Shown here: piece after piece, positions 17,608 to 26,586 of the stretch
How positions within the stretch are numbered: position 1 is the first letter of the stretch
Layout: each line of letters starts with the position of its first letter
DNA from: Bacteroidia bacterium
GTDB lineage: Bacteria; Bacteroidota; Bacteroidia; Chitinophagales; Saprospiraceae
Length of the DNA stretch: 46,470 nt
Direction: 5' to 3'
Assembly (NCBI GenBank): GCA_030433135.1
Contig: JAUILF010000008.1
Location: 1-46,470 of the forward strand
Translations under genes and position numbers: made by a program
Notes under the pieces: model-generated
What the model saw: only the letters and a program-made list of their open reading frames with translations
The model's database searches: none
Told to the model about the DNA's origin: nothing

Positions 17608-18309
17608 TTAACCTGCTTTGGTCGACACATTGATATGGAAATTGAAGTAAGGTGATTTCAAATTATGGTAAATACGCAACCACAATGGTAAAATCATCTC
17701 CGTTCCTCTGGCAGTTGTAATGTCTCCCAGGTCCAGGATATGGTTTTCTTTCCAACCAAGTGAAATCAGCCACTCCGATACTCTCGACTTAGCTTCCTGA
17801 TCGTTTCCACTCACAAAAACTGTGTGATCACCTTCTACTATGCCGGGGTTTACCATGACCGGATTGCTCATGGTGTTCAACGTTTTAACCACTTTGAGTG
17901 CAGGATAGGCCTTTTGTATCTGCTCTCCCAGGCTATCGGTATTCGAAACAAAGAGAGACGGTGGAAATCCCTGGCTAAAATCCAGGGGGTTGGAAATATC
18001 GATCAGGATCTTGTCATGCAAAAGATCCTTACCTACGGCATCCAAACTTTCGAAAGCTGCATGGCCATTCATAGCAAAGACAAGAAGATCTCCACTTTCT
18101 TTGACTGCCTCTTGAAAGGTAACCAGTTTGATGTTGGGATGATCCCTGATCCAGTCTCCAATTAGCTTGTTACCCCAAGTATCCTTGCCGGTCTTTTGCA
18201 AAGAATTCCGGACATTCCGTGTTCCCATATAAACCTGATGGCCCAGTTCATGAAGTTTCACGGCTAATGCCTGTCCCACCGATCCTGTTCCCAGTACTGC
18301 TATGTTCAT
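17608..18309 (-). CDS. NADPH-dependent F420 reductase-like oxidoreductase (NAD(P)-binding)
   Basis: 'MNIAVLGTGSVGQALAVKLHELGHQVYMGTRN', 'ILIDISNPLDFSQG', 'KVVKTLNTMSNPVMV'. Confidence 0.9.
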   Translation of the reverse strand: MNIAVLGTGSVGQALAVKLHELGHQVYMGTRNVRNSLQKTGKDTWGNKLIGDWIRDHPNIKLVTFQEAVKESGDLLVFAMNGHAAFESLDAVGKDLLHDKILIDISNPLDFSQGFPPSLFVSNTDSLGEQIQKAYPALKVVKTLNTMSNPVMVNPGIVEGDHTVFVSGNDQEAKSRVSEWLISLGWKENHILDLGDITTARGTEMILPLWLRIYHNLKSPYFNFHINVSTKAG

Positions 18310-18322
18310 TGATTATGATTTA

Positions 18323-18396
18323 AACTATACTTACTATAGTTACAAACATATTGATAGTTAAGTATATTAGCAATAACTATCAATTTGTATAGTTTA
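18323..18396. promoter_or_regulatory. Multi-half-site operator between divergent reductase and HxlR genes
   Basis: AACTATA-cttac-TATAGTT (18323-18341), TTGATAGTTA-13 bp-TAACTATCAA (18351-18383) and a further TATAGTTT half-site (to 18396). Confidence 0.75.
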
Positions 18397-18408
18397 AAAA
18401 AGTATCGC

Positions 18409-18789
18409 ATGAAGATCAGGAATGAGGAACACGTATTCAGGATTGACGACAAGATCTATCACTGTGCAATGGATGTTACCATGAATTATATTGGGGGGAA
18501 ATGGAAAACGGTAGTTCTGTGGTATTTGCGAAAAGGAAAGAAAAGGTATGGTGAACTAAGTAAACTGATACCTCAGATTACTGACCGGATGCTATCTATC
18601 ACACTCAAGCAGCTTGAGTCAGACCAGATTATCAACCGGAAGGTGTTCTCCGAAAAGCCTCCTCTGACGGTAGAGTATTCACTGACCCCGTTTGGACAAA
18701 CACTACTTCCGGTTCTTGAGGCCATCGCAGGCTGGGGACGAAAAACAGGAACCAGCAAGGGAAAAATTGTGCGGGCAAAGGAATTGTAA
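18409..18789 (+). CDS. HxlR family transcriptional regulator
   Basis: 'CAMDVTMNYIGGKWKTVVLWYLRKGKKRYGELSKLIPQITDRMLSITLKQLESDQIINRKVFSEKPPLTVEYSLTPFGQTLLPVL'. Track ORF begins at TTG 18385; ATG at 18409 is more plausible. Confidence 0.95.
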   Translation: MKIRNEEHVFRIDDKIYHCAMDVTMNYIGGKWKTVVLWYLRKGKKRYGELSKLIPQITDRMLSITLKQLESDQIINRKVFSEKPPLTVEYSLTPFGQTLLPVLEAIAGWGRKTGTSKGKIVRAKEL

Positions 18790-18966
18790 CAGCTCCAACA
18801 TATACTTTTCTCGTCATTGGACAAATTTAATGGGGTGGACTGAGCAAGGGCTCTTGGCCCTAACGAAATCGAACGGTAGTTATACACACTTCAATTAAAA
18901 GTTGAGAAGCCCTACTATATAATCCAACGGTAATAACTAACTTTCCTGAAATTTATCCGGATAAAC

Positions 18967-20118
18967 ATGTCATTAAATAAGAGCTATACCATCTGCCTGA
19001 TCCTTTGCCTTCTTGTCTGTTCGAGATCTCTGATGGCACAGGAGACCCACGAACATTCACATGATCACACCCACCATGCGCATGAACTTGCCAACAATCA
19101 CACTGAACATTCGCATTCACATGATTTGCTACATGATCAATCTAACTCCAGGCAAGCAAAACTGGTGACCGGTCAGGGAGATTTTATCTTCTCCTGGGAT
19201 GAAGAACTGACAGCAGCATTCCCTGAAGAAGCCCATGAATTTGAACCAGGCATGCATGGCGGATTTAATGAAGACCCCGAAACCGGCATCGTTTATACAG
19301 GTATTCCCGGATATGGACTTTGCTCCATCAGTCCTGATCTGACCACATGGACAACTATTGGAACCGATGAACGTCTGAAGGATAATATACACGGTATTGT
19401 ATTCTTTGTTCACAAAGGGACCAAATATCTTGCAGTGGCACAGGAAGGAAAAAGAGTCCTGGTGCTAACCCTGGATGGCTCGGTTGTGAGTGAAATCCTT
19501 AAGCCCACCGGAACAGAGTTTAAGTTTGCCCCAGCCAACACATTCTTTTCAGCTGAGGACAGCAATTTTGGTGTAACGGATGTCACTTATCTAAAAGGGA
19601 CTATATATGTGGCCCATGGTTACTCTAAAGGCGACTTTGTCATGACCATCGAAGAAAAGGGCGGTGAATGGAGCTGGGGATCCTTAGCCTGGGGTGGTAA
19701 GGGTGACCAACCTGGTCAATTCCAGACAGCTCATGGAATATATGCCCACGATAACCACATCCTGGTCGCTAATCGCGCAGCTGGTCAGGTGGTAAAGTTC
19801 ACCAGAAAAGGAAAATATGTAGAAACGTTCCAGGATATTCCCGAAGGTAGTCTGGTTTGCAATGTTTCCTACAAAGCAGAACAATTTTTTCTAAATGCAC
19901 TGGAAGCATTAGAGAATCAAAAATCAGCACCGATTTACGTGCACTCCGGTGACGAACTTCTTTCGACGGTCATCCCCGGTGACCTGGACATACCGATTCT
20001 TACGAACATACACCAGGTATGGCCACATTTCATTGAAAAGGATGGCAGCAGTCATTTGTACCTGCTGGTGCATGGGTGGAATCAGGGAAAATATGCTGTA
20101 CTGAAGCTCGAAGAATAA
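18967..20118 (+). CDS. Secreted protein with His-rich N-terminal segment and beta-propeller-like body
   Basis: Signal peptide then 'HEHSHDHTHHAHELANNHTEHSHSHDLLHD'; repeated strand-like segments 'GIVYTGIPGYGLCSISPDLTTWTTIG', 'DQPGQFQTAHGIYAHDNHILVANRAAGQVVKFTRKGKYVETF'. Confidence 0.8.
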   Translation: MSLNKSYTICLILCLLVCSRSLMAQETHEHSHDHTHHAHELANNHTEHSHSHDLLHDQSNSRQAKLVTGQGDFIFSWDEELTAAFPEEAHEFEPGMHGGFNEDPETGIVYTGIPGYGLCSISPDLTTWTTIGTDERLKDNIHGIVFFVHKGTKYLAVAQEGKRVLVLTLDGSVVSEILKPTGTEFKFAPANTFFSAEDSNFGVTDVTYLKGTIYVAHGYSKGDFVMTIEEKGGEWSWGSLAWGGKGDQPGQFQTAHGIYAHDNHILVANRAAGQVVKFTRKGKYVETFQDIPEGSLVCNVSYKAEQFFLNALEALENQKSAPIYVHSGDELLSTVIPGDLDIPILTNIHQVWPHFIEKDGSSHLYLLVHGWNQGKYAVLKLEE

Positions 20119-20288
20119 GTGATTTATTCTTTTGCTGTCAATCTTAGTGTACGAATTGTTGACTCTAGGCTAAATTAAGAATTGGTATCTGCAAAATACA
20201 CTCACTGCCTGGGTTGCCTCGTAGCAGAGAATGTACTGATGCCTGGCGATAGGTTTTTAAAGCAATTGCAACCTTGTTTTACTGGTTG

Positions 20289-20406
20289 TAGGCCCACGGC
20301 CGTGCGCCAGTGCTGACAGCATCGTCAGTAGTGGCGTCCTTTGGCAGAAGTTACTCTACGTTACTTTTTGCTAGATCAAAAAGTAACCAAAAAATCACGG
20401 CTGTGG
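20289..20406. repeat. Palindromic intergenic element related to 6049..6120
   Basis: Outer arms CCCACGGCCGTG (20293-20304) / CACGGCTGTGG (20396-20406); inner perfect arms GTTACTTTTT (20360-20369) / AAAAAGTAAC (20378-20387). Confidence 0.7.
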
Positions 20407-20914
20407 AGCCTTTGGTGGAAACTTCCAGCTCGCCCGCGCACAATCCGAGCCGTTTAATCCTTCGATTCATATTCGTTTACGACTGGAGAATATACATCGC
20501 AAAAATTGTTTTCATAAACTTAAAAACACTACGCGGATTGCTTCTTTTGCTTTGCTCTGGAAGTTTCTATTTCGCCAAATTCTCCAAGGCCGGTCCATTT
20601 AACCAGTCAACTTAAATTAATGCTGAAGTCCTAAAATCACCGTGGTTGACGAGGCAATATATCGGTTGGTATATAAAGACCTGTCTCCCTCCAGGAGAGG
20701 ATAAACGATGCCAGGTGCGGTGAGAATGCCAGTGCAAGATGGGGATCTCAGTACCCACCCCATGGCCACGGAATTGACGTCCTTCTTTTTCTATTTCAAC
20801 CTGGTCTCTTTCATATGATGCTGAATCCACGTCTAATACCTTGCAACTATAAACTATCAAACTGAAGTGATTCCCATATGACGATATACCACCAACCAAA
20901 AGACAATCACATTA

Positions 20915-21151
20915 TTAATTGATTCTCGAAATTACATTGTTTCCTTTATACTCACTCACGTATGGCCAATTACAAACTATTTTATGCCCTTTATAAACAA
21001 TCAAATAGGCAGAGTACCAATCGGATGGACTGAGACTTTCGCATCCTTTCAGTTGATGATCTTCAGCATATTCTTGAATTGCTGATCTGAACAGGTCCGA
21101 GGTGTCAGGAATTCGACTTATTAAGAGATCAGACTCATAAATAACCGGGAG
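20915..21151 (-). CDS. Small open frame without ATG start, possible hypothetical protein or fragment
   Basis: Open minus-strand frame reads 'LPVIYESDLLISRIPDTSDLFRSAIQEYAEDHQLKGCESLSPSDWYSAYLIVYKGHKIVCNWPYVSEYKGNNVISRIN**'. Protein-like composition, absent from the ATG-based track; bounded upstream by TAG. Confidence 0.35.
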   Translation of the reverse strand, partial: LPVIYESDLLISRIPDTSDLFRSAIQEYAEDHQLKGCESLSPSDWYSAYLIVYKGHKIVCNWPYVSEYKGNNVISRIN

Positions 21152-21196
21152 CTAAAAATCCAGTGGGCGGGTGAACCCGGACTTGTCAGATCATCT

Positions 21197-21775
21197 TTAG
21201 TCCGGCCTTCCAATAATCTGATGCCTCCAAAGTGCCACTACATGGGTCACAGCATGGGGCTCATCAGGGTACTTCTCCAATAACTCCTGACGAATTTTAT
21301 TGGCTTTGTCCAGAGTGTCAATCAATCCATATTGATTCTGGTCCTTTGGGAGGAAAATATCATCAAATCCGCCACAATTGGTCAATGCACTAATGGTAAA
21401 ATACTCATCAATCAGATCATATCCGATAAACTCGAAATCCTTGACCTCCCTGTCTCTGCATTCCTTACCTGGGAGTATGACTCCGGCAAGGAGATTGAAA
21501 ACCGGCACATTAATCATGCGCTGCAGCACATAGTCCACCGTTGTGTAAAAATCAGTTTGCATATTGTATCCATCGTGAGTTTCTGGACCATCAACAAAAA
21601 ATGACCAATCCTGAGCATTCTCATAATCGGGCCGTACAAGTGACTTGTTCAACAGGTTATCCAATGAAATGATTTCCTGGCAGTGATGCAACCTGCTAAA
21701 ACTTGTATAACTCTCCCAATCTTCCGGAAAGCGACGGTCAAAGGAGGCTCTCGCACCATATGTGATCTGATCCAT
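21197..21775 (-). CDS. Hypothetical protein
   Basis: 192-codon ORF with protein-like composition; no family recognised. Confidence 0.65.
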   Translation of the reverse strand: MDQITYGARASFDRRFPEDWESYTSFSRLHHCQEIISLDNLLNKSLVRPDYENAQDWSFFVDGPETHDGYNMQTDFYTTVDYVLQRMINVPVFNLLAGVILPGKECRDREVKDFEFIGYDLIDEYFTISALTNCGGFDDIFLPKDQNQYGLIDTLDKANKIRQELLEKYPDEPHAVTHVVALWRHQIIGRPD

Positions 21776-21802
21776 TTAGATGGACTTTCCCATCAATTTA
21801 AT

Positions 21803-22906
21803 TCATTGCAATGCATTGATCAAGGCCAACAAGATGTTATGTGATCTTTGATGACCATATCCCTGTCCATAAGCACTGGACAGAAGTGCTACCACCATTT
21901 GTTTATCCGGAATGATCACCAGAATGTTTCCACCATTCCCTGAAGCGAAGAAAAACTCAATAGTTTCCCCTTCGATTTCTCTTTCAGCCAGATACCACAA
22001 GTACCCATACGCCTCCGAAAAGGGATTATTTCCCGAAATATCAATCCATGGCTTACTTATTTCGGCTATCCATTTCGCACTGACAATTTGCCTTCCCTGC
22101 CAGGCTCCTTTATTCAGGACCATCTGACCGATCCTGGCAAAATCCAGGGTGGATAAATAAAGGTTACCCATGCCTGCTGTCCTGCCCATTGGGCTGCTAA
22201 ACCAATAGTACTGATCAATTCCAATGGGTTTAAAAAGATATTTCCCGGCAAATTCTTCGAGAGACAGTCCACTTACCTCTTCTACAATAGCACCAAGCAG
22301 AAATGCACACACATCCGTGTAGACCCAGTTTTCACCAGGATTGTCGACGGAGGGCAAAGCCAGCACATATTTCAACCAATCCTTCCGCCCTACCCAATTA
22401 CCAGCGTTCCCTCTTGACCCCGAGTTATCAGAATCAGCATCAAGCCCGGATGACATGGTTAACAAATGGCCAAGCCTAATATCCCTGTATGCGGGAGACA
22501 AAATGGATTGGTATTCACCATCGGCAAAAAAATCATACACGGACTGATCAACATTACGAATAAGCCCCTGGTCAATAGCAATGCCGACCAGCAAAGCCGT
22601 TACACTCTTTCCCGCTGATCTGATATCATGAATAGTCTCACGCCAATATGTACTGAAATACTCTTCAATTACCAGACTTCCATCTTTGATTACCACCATT
22701 CCCCGAAAATCAGGCGGCGGGGTTTCACGAATGAGATTCAACAATAACCGAATCGAGTCTTCCTTAAAACCCGCTTCTGACCATGAAGCCACAGACATTT
22801 CTTCGAAATCAGCTTCCTCTGCATCGGAATGAGACTGAGCATCAGTACTGATCACCCATAAACCCAACATGATTATTAGAACTATGTCTGGTAACCTTCC
22901 TTTCAT
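21803..22906 (-). CDS. Serine hydrolase, beta-lactamase (class C/penicillin-binding) family
   Basis: Signal peptide; SxxK 'RSAGKSVTALLVG'; YxN-like 'YTDVCAFLLGAIVEEVSG'; 'GMGNLYLSTLDFARIGQMVLNKG'; 'GNGGNILVIIPDKQMVVAL'. Confidence 0.92.
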   Translation of the reverse strand: MKGRLPDIVLIIMLGLWVISTDAQSHSDAEEADFEEMSVASWSEAGFKEDSIRLLLNLIRETPPPDFRGMVVIKDGSLVIEEYFSTYWRETIHDIRSAGKSVTALLVGIAIDQGLIRNVDQSVYDFFADGEYQSILSPAYRDIRLGHLLTMSSGLDADSDNSGSRGNAGNWVGRKDWLKYVLALPSVDNPGENWVYTDVCAFLLGAIVEEVSGLSLEEFAGKYLFKPIGIDQYYWFSSPMGRTAGMGNLYLSTLDFARIGQMVLNKGAWQGRQIVSAKWIAEISKPWIDISGNNPFSEAYGYLWYLAEREIEGETIEFFFASGNGGNILVIIPDKQMVVALLSSAYGQGYGHQRSHNILLALINALQ

Positions 22907-23016
22907 ATAGCTATCGCGGAATTTAGTTAAATGATAAAATCACCAGCTCAATATGATTAATGTCCATTGGTATTCGATCGACAATTCCCGGCCTGATTCC
23001 CAACATGCTCTTTCAA

Positions 23017-23379
23017 TCAATAAAATTCTCCAAAATGCCACAACACTCCCGACGGATCATGTAAAAAACATTCACGACCCCAATCATTATCAGCGATCGG
23101 AGTCAGACGGACATCATCATACTTATGGTGTAAACCCAGATTCTGCAACTCCTCCCAATACCTCATTACATCATCTACTTCAAGAAACAACATACTATTA
23201 TCCACCCAGTCCTTCACATAATAATCCTGAAGATAGAATCCCATTCCATCCACTCTGAAGTAGGACATGTCTGCTGACACGGGTACTTCCTCAAAACCCA
23301 GGTCGCGATAGAAAGACCGGGAAAGGCCGAAGTTCTTACAACCTATAAATGCGCGAAGTGATTTTGCCTTATGTTCCAT
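23017..23379 (-). CDS. VOC family (glyoxalase/bleomycin resistance-like) protein
   Basis: 'FIGCKNFGLSRSFYRDLGFEEV...FLEVDDVMRYWEEL...WGRECFLHDPSGVLWHFGEF'. Confidence 0.9.
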   Translation of the reverse strand: MEHKAKSLRAFIGCKNFGLSRSFYRDLGFEEVPVSADMSYFRVDGMGFYLQDYYVKDWVDNSMLFLEVDDVMRYWEELQNLGLHHKYDDVRLTPIADNDWGRECFLHDPSGVLWHFGEFY

Positions 23380-23423
23380 ATGATACTAATAATTATAATC
23401 GGTAAACAAATTCGTGTAGTACA

Positions 23424-23861
23424 TCAAGGTATCGCCTCCGACGGCTTCCGTTGATGATTTTCAGCCATTTCCACAGCGGCCTTAAGCATACCGATCAGGC
23501 TGATGCCCATCACAATAAAGCCTATGGCTAATTGCTCCAGGAAATCATTTCCTGAAAAAAACAGTCCAAATATGCCCGCACCCGTTATTAAAAATATCAA
23601 GACTATGAGGTAGATGATAAAATATCTGGACCACCTCGGACTACCAAAAATTCGGGAAGCCAATTTATAATGGGTTTTCCTGGTATCCTGCAAGGTCGAA
23701 AAACTGATTCCCAGTCCAAGGAAGACCATGGCCTTATTAACCGATGAAGTATAGGAATCCACATCAAAAAGCAGGGGTTCGTAGGCATAATACAACCCGA
23801 GCAGCATACAGGGATACAGCAGATAACTCAGGTAATGAAACGATCTTCTAAATCCTTCCAC
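23424..23861 (-). CDS. Hypothetical membrane protein
   Basis: Several predicted TM helices ('YFIIYLIVLIFLITGAGIFGLFF', 'LAIGFIVMGISLIGMLKA'). Confidence 0.65.
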   Translation of the reverse strand: MEGFRRSFHYLSYLLYPCMLLGLYYAYEPLLFDVDSYTSSVNKAMVFLGLGISFSTLQDTRKTHYKLASRIFGSPRWSRYFIIYLIVLIFLITGAGIFGLFFSGNDFLEQLAIGFIVMGISLIGMLKAAVEMAENHQRKPSEAIP

Positions 23862-23877
23862 AGGTTTGGTTTTTTGG

Positions 23878-24064
23878 TTTAACCCGGATTATGTAATGGG
23901 GTTTTGTCGTGAGAGTCAAAGATACAATAAAGACGGGCGCTCCAAGTGCTTTTTGACTCGCAAACATAGTCGCTGTTATGGTGAGAATCAAAAAGTGCTT
24001 ATGTGCCCGTATTTGCAGTAGCTTTGGCTCGTAATAGAAAATCTATTGCATAGTCCGGGTTTAA
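23878..24064. repeat. MITE-like palindromic dispersed element, short form (copy 2)
   Basis: TTTAACCCGGATTATGTAATG...CATAGTCCGGGTTTAA; whole 187 bp is an imperfect inverted repeat; reverse complement matches 1166..1466. Confidence 0.87.
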
Positions 24065-24117
24065 GCGATAAGGTAACAGTTTATGGGATGAGCGTCATCA
24101 ATATTAGATCAATGCTT

Positions 24118-25215
24118 CTATTTCATCGATACCACCCTGCCTTCATTGGCGCTGATTCGAGCAGCATCCAACACTTCAACCACCAGGAGGTTGTTCTCCA
24201 GTGCATACGGATCAAATGGCTCCAGGGATATTTCATTTCTGATCACAGCCACAAACAGGGCAAAGGGGTCATCATATGGTGGTTTCCTCTCCTCAAGTTG
24301 GACGGTCTCTTCCTCGTAATCAGAATATCCCGCTGACATACGAACTCTCATTTGATGATGATCATCTGCAAAAATGGAACCGGTCTCACCGTAGATTTCC
24401 ATATCCTTTCTCCCAATAGGCCAGTTCCAGGAAGGCTGAATTATTGCATTGTACCTATCGTACCTTAAAATAATAGTGGCATCATCGTCCACATCCGGAT
24501 TGTTTTCCGGTTGCAATTGCTGAGTCATGGCCAATACAACCTCCGGTCTTGAATTCTTTGTCATCCAATTCATCAGACTTACCCCGTAGCACCCAAAATC
24601 CGTAATGGCTCCTCCCCCATTAAGCACAGGGTCAAGCAACCAGTCCAGAAAATCCTGGCTTATGTTCAGGATTTTTGGTCCCTTATGCCCATCTCTGACG
24701 ACAACTTTTCGAAGGTCTCCAATCCTGCCCTCATTCAAGAGGTCAATAGCCTTTTCATTGGTGGGATACCAACTCGTTTCAAAATTGGTCAAAAGATGAA
24801 TCCCGTGTTCTCCAGCTAACTGACTCATTTTGTTAGCATGATCCATACTTACTGCCAGTGGCTTTTCTACCATTACATGTATTCCCCTCGGTGCACACTT
24901 TTCAACCACCTCCAGATGCTCATAAATACTTCCAAAAGCCAATACTGCCTCCGGCGTATGTTCTTCAAACATCTCATCCATGGATGGATACCAAAGATCC
25001 TTAGACAACTGGTGCTGGTTCAGTAGTCTTTCCGCCAGGTCTCTGTCTGGTTCTACGATGGCCACCACTGTGAGGTCCCCTACATCTTCCCGACTCAGAA
25101 TCCATCCTACATGCCCATGGGTCAAACCCACTACCGCCATCTCAACCGGTTGCTGTGAGTGCAGAAGCAATACATGGGCACAAAGACATACTGCTAGTAA
25201 AGGCCATTTTCTCAT
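24118..25215 (-). CDS. Gfo/Idh/MocA family oxidoreductase with Sec-type signal peptide
   Basis: 'MRKWPLLAVCLCAHVLLLHSQQ' signal; 'GIHVMVEKPLAVSMDHANKM', 'NGGGAITDFGCYGVSLMNWMT'. Confidence 0.9.
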   Translation of the reverse strand: MRKWPLLAVCLCAHVLLLHSQQPVEMAVVGLTHGHVGWILSREDVGDLTVVAIVEPDRDLAERLLNQHQLSKDLWYPSMDEMFEEHTPEAVLAFGSIYEHLEVVEKCAPRGIHVMVEKPLAVSMDHANKMSQLAGEHGIHLLTNFETSWYPTNEKAIDLLNEGRIGDLRKVVVRDGHKGPKILNISQDFLDWLLDPVLNGGGAITDFGCYGVSLMNWMTKNSRPEVVLAMTQQLQPENNPDVDDDATIILRYDRYNAIIQPSWNWPIGRKDMEIYGETGSIFADDHHQMRVRMSAGYSDYEEETVQLEERKPPYDDPFALFVAVIRNEISLEPFDPYALENNLLVVEVLDAARISANEGRVVSMK

Positions 25216-25413
25216 TTGATCTTTTTAAGTACAAATTCAAAGCTTGAAGAAAAGGTAGAAAACTTCTGAGTATAACCGATAACACCTAATTTCTGCACAT
25301 TTTCACTTTTGAAGTCGGGAATAAACCCCTTTTGGTCGGATCTATTTACTTTCTCGCCACTTTCAGTATAATTTGAATGGTGCGCACATTTTACCGTTGA
25401 TCAAGAGCAAAAA

Positions 25414-26445
25414 TTGAAAGATACAAGAGAAACAGCCATAGTTATACTTTTTGTGATGACCATTTTCATCATGGGTTACTATCAGTATTCACTTTGTGAT
25501 TGCAAGGAGCGGGTCACCTATCAGTATGTAAACACGAATGATCACCTTGAGCCAGACAGTCTGTTCAAAGCGGTCGATTCTGTCGACCTATCACAAATCA
25601 GACAATCCTGGAAGGCATTTGATCCCTCGTATGATCGTTATGGCATTGTCGACAGTGTTACGTATTTCAGTAAAAGACCATTATTGATTGTCGAGCAAAC
25701 AACTGCGGGAAGAAGACATTATGGTGCTGTATTTCTGCCACAATCCCATGATGGCCATAAGAAGTACCCGGTCTTGCTTTGGGCACCTGGTTTGGATCAG
25801 GCTAATCCAGCTGTCCATGTTTCCAATGGTGTTCTTCAAAGGATTGCCAGGAACCTTCCTGGTTATTTTATAGTTATTCCCTCTTTCCGGGGGCAGGCAT
25901 TGGTCCTGGGTGAAGAAAGATACTGTTCTGACGGTTTCTTTGGCGATGCCTTCGACGGTGCCACCGATGATGCACTTCGCCTTCTGCATTTGGTCAAGAC
26001 TGAGTTTGAAGGAGTGGACAATGAAGACCTAAGCGTCGGTGGTCTAAGTCGTGGCGGTACCGTAGCACTTTTGATGGCCAGCAGGGATCACTCAATTGCC
26101 AGGACTGTGTCAATAGCCGGTCCCGTTGATCTCTACGGCAGGAAATTTCTTGAAAGATATTCTCTACAGTATAAATATCAGTTCCTTAGTCAAGCCAGGC
26201 CCATAAAGGAAATTCGCGATAAGATCTTAATGAGTTCACCTACTTACTTTATCAGTACCTATTATCGTGATTTGCTGGTGATTCACGGAGAGAAGGACCA
26301 GGTAGTATCAGTAGAGGATATTCAAAAGATGGGTGACAAATTGAGCTCAAAGCCTCATTTCACTCTGGAAATTCACGGGGGAGGACATGACTTCTATGAT
26401 TGGGATCGGGTTACTGACTGGATAAAGGGGAAAAGTAGTTACTAA
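25414..26445 (+). CDS. Alpha/beta hydrolase (prolyl oligopeptidase-type)
   Basis: Nucleophile elbow 'VGGLSRGGTVALLMA', 'LLVIHGEKDQVVSVEDIQKM', 'HGGGHDFYDW'; TTG start. Confidence 0.87.
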   Translation: MKDTRETAIVILFVMTIFIMGYYQYSLCDCKERVTYQYVNTNDHLEPDSLFKAVDSVDLSQIRQSWKAFDPSYDRYGIVDSVTYFSKRPLLIVEQTTAGRRHYGAVFLPQSHDGHKKYPVLLWAPGLDQANPAVHVSNGVLQRIARNLPGYFIVIPSFRGQALVLGEERYCSDGFFGDAFDGATDDALRLLHLVKTEFEGVDNEDLSVGGLSRGGTVALLMASRDHSIARTVSIAGPVDLYGRKFLERYSLQYKYQFLSQARPIKEIRDKILMSSPTYFISTYYRDLLVIHGEKDQVVSVEDIQKMGDKLSSKPHFTLEIHGGGHDFYDWDRVTDWIKGKSSY

Positions 26446-26586
26446 TTCGTACAGGAATTTAAAGGAATAATGTCTTAATTCCAGAATAAGGTTATATTCA
26501 GAGAAGGTTGTAATCAGTTGCCCTAAGAAGAACACTTAACCCGTCCCAATTGTGCCTCAGTACCTTTGGGGAATGCCAATTTGCCC

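Noticed and set aside
20612-20899. 95-aa minus-strand ORF
   Set aside because: No recognisable family, low-quality composition, next to a repeat element; not supported as a gene.
21803-22906. Resistance beta-lactamase
   Set aside because: Family motifs fit the broad serine hydrolase/PBP4-like class C superfamily, which is mostly not antibiotic resistance; kept as a generic hydrolase.
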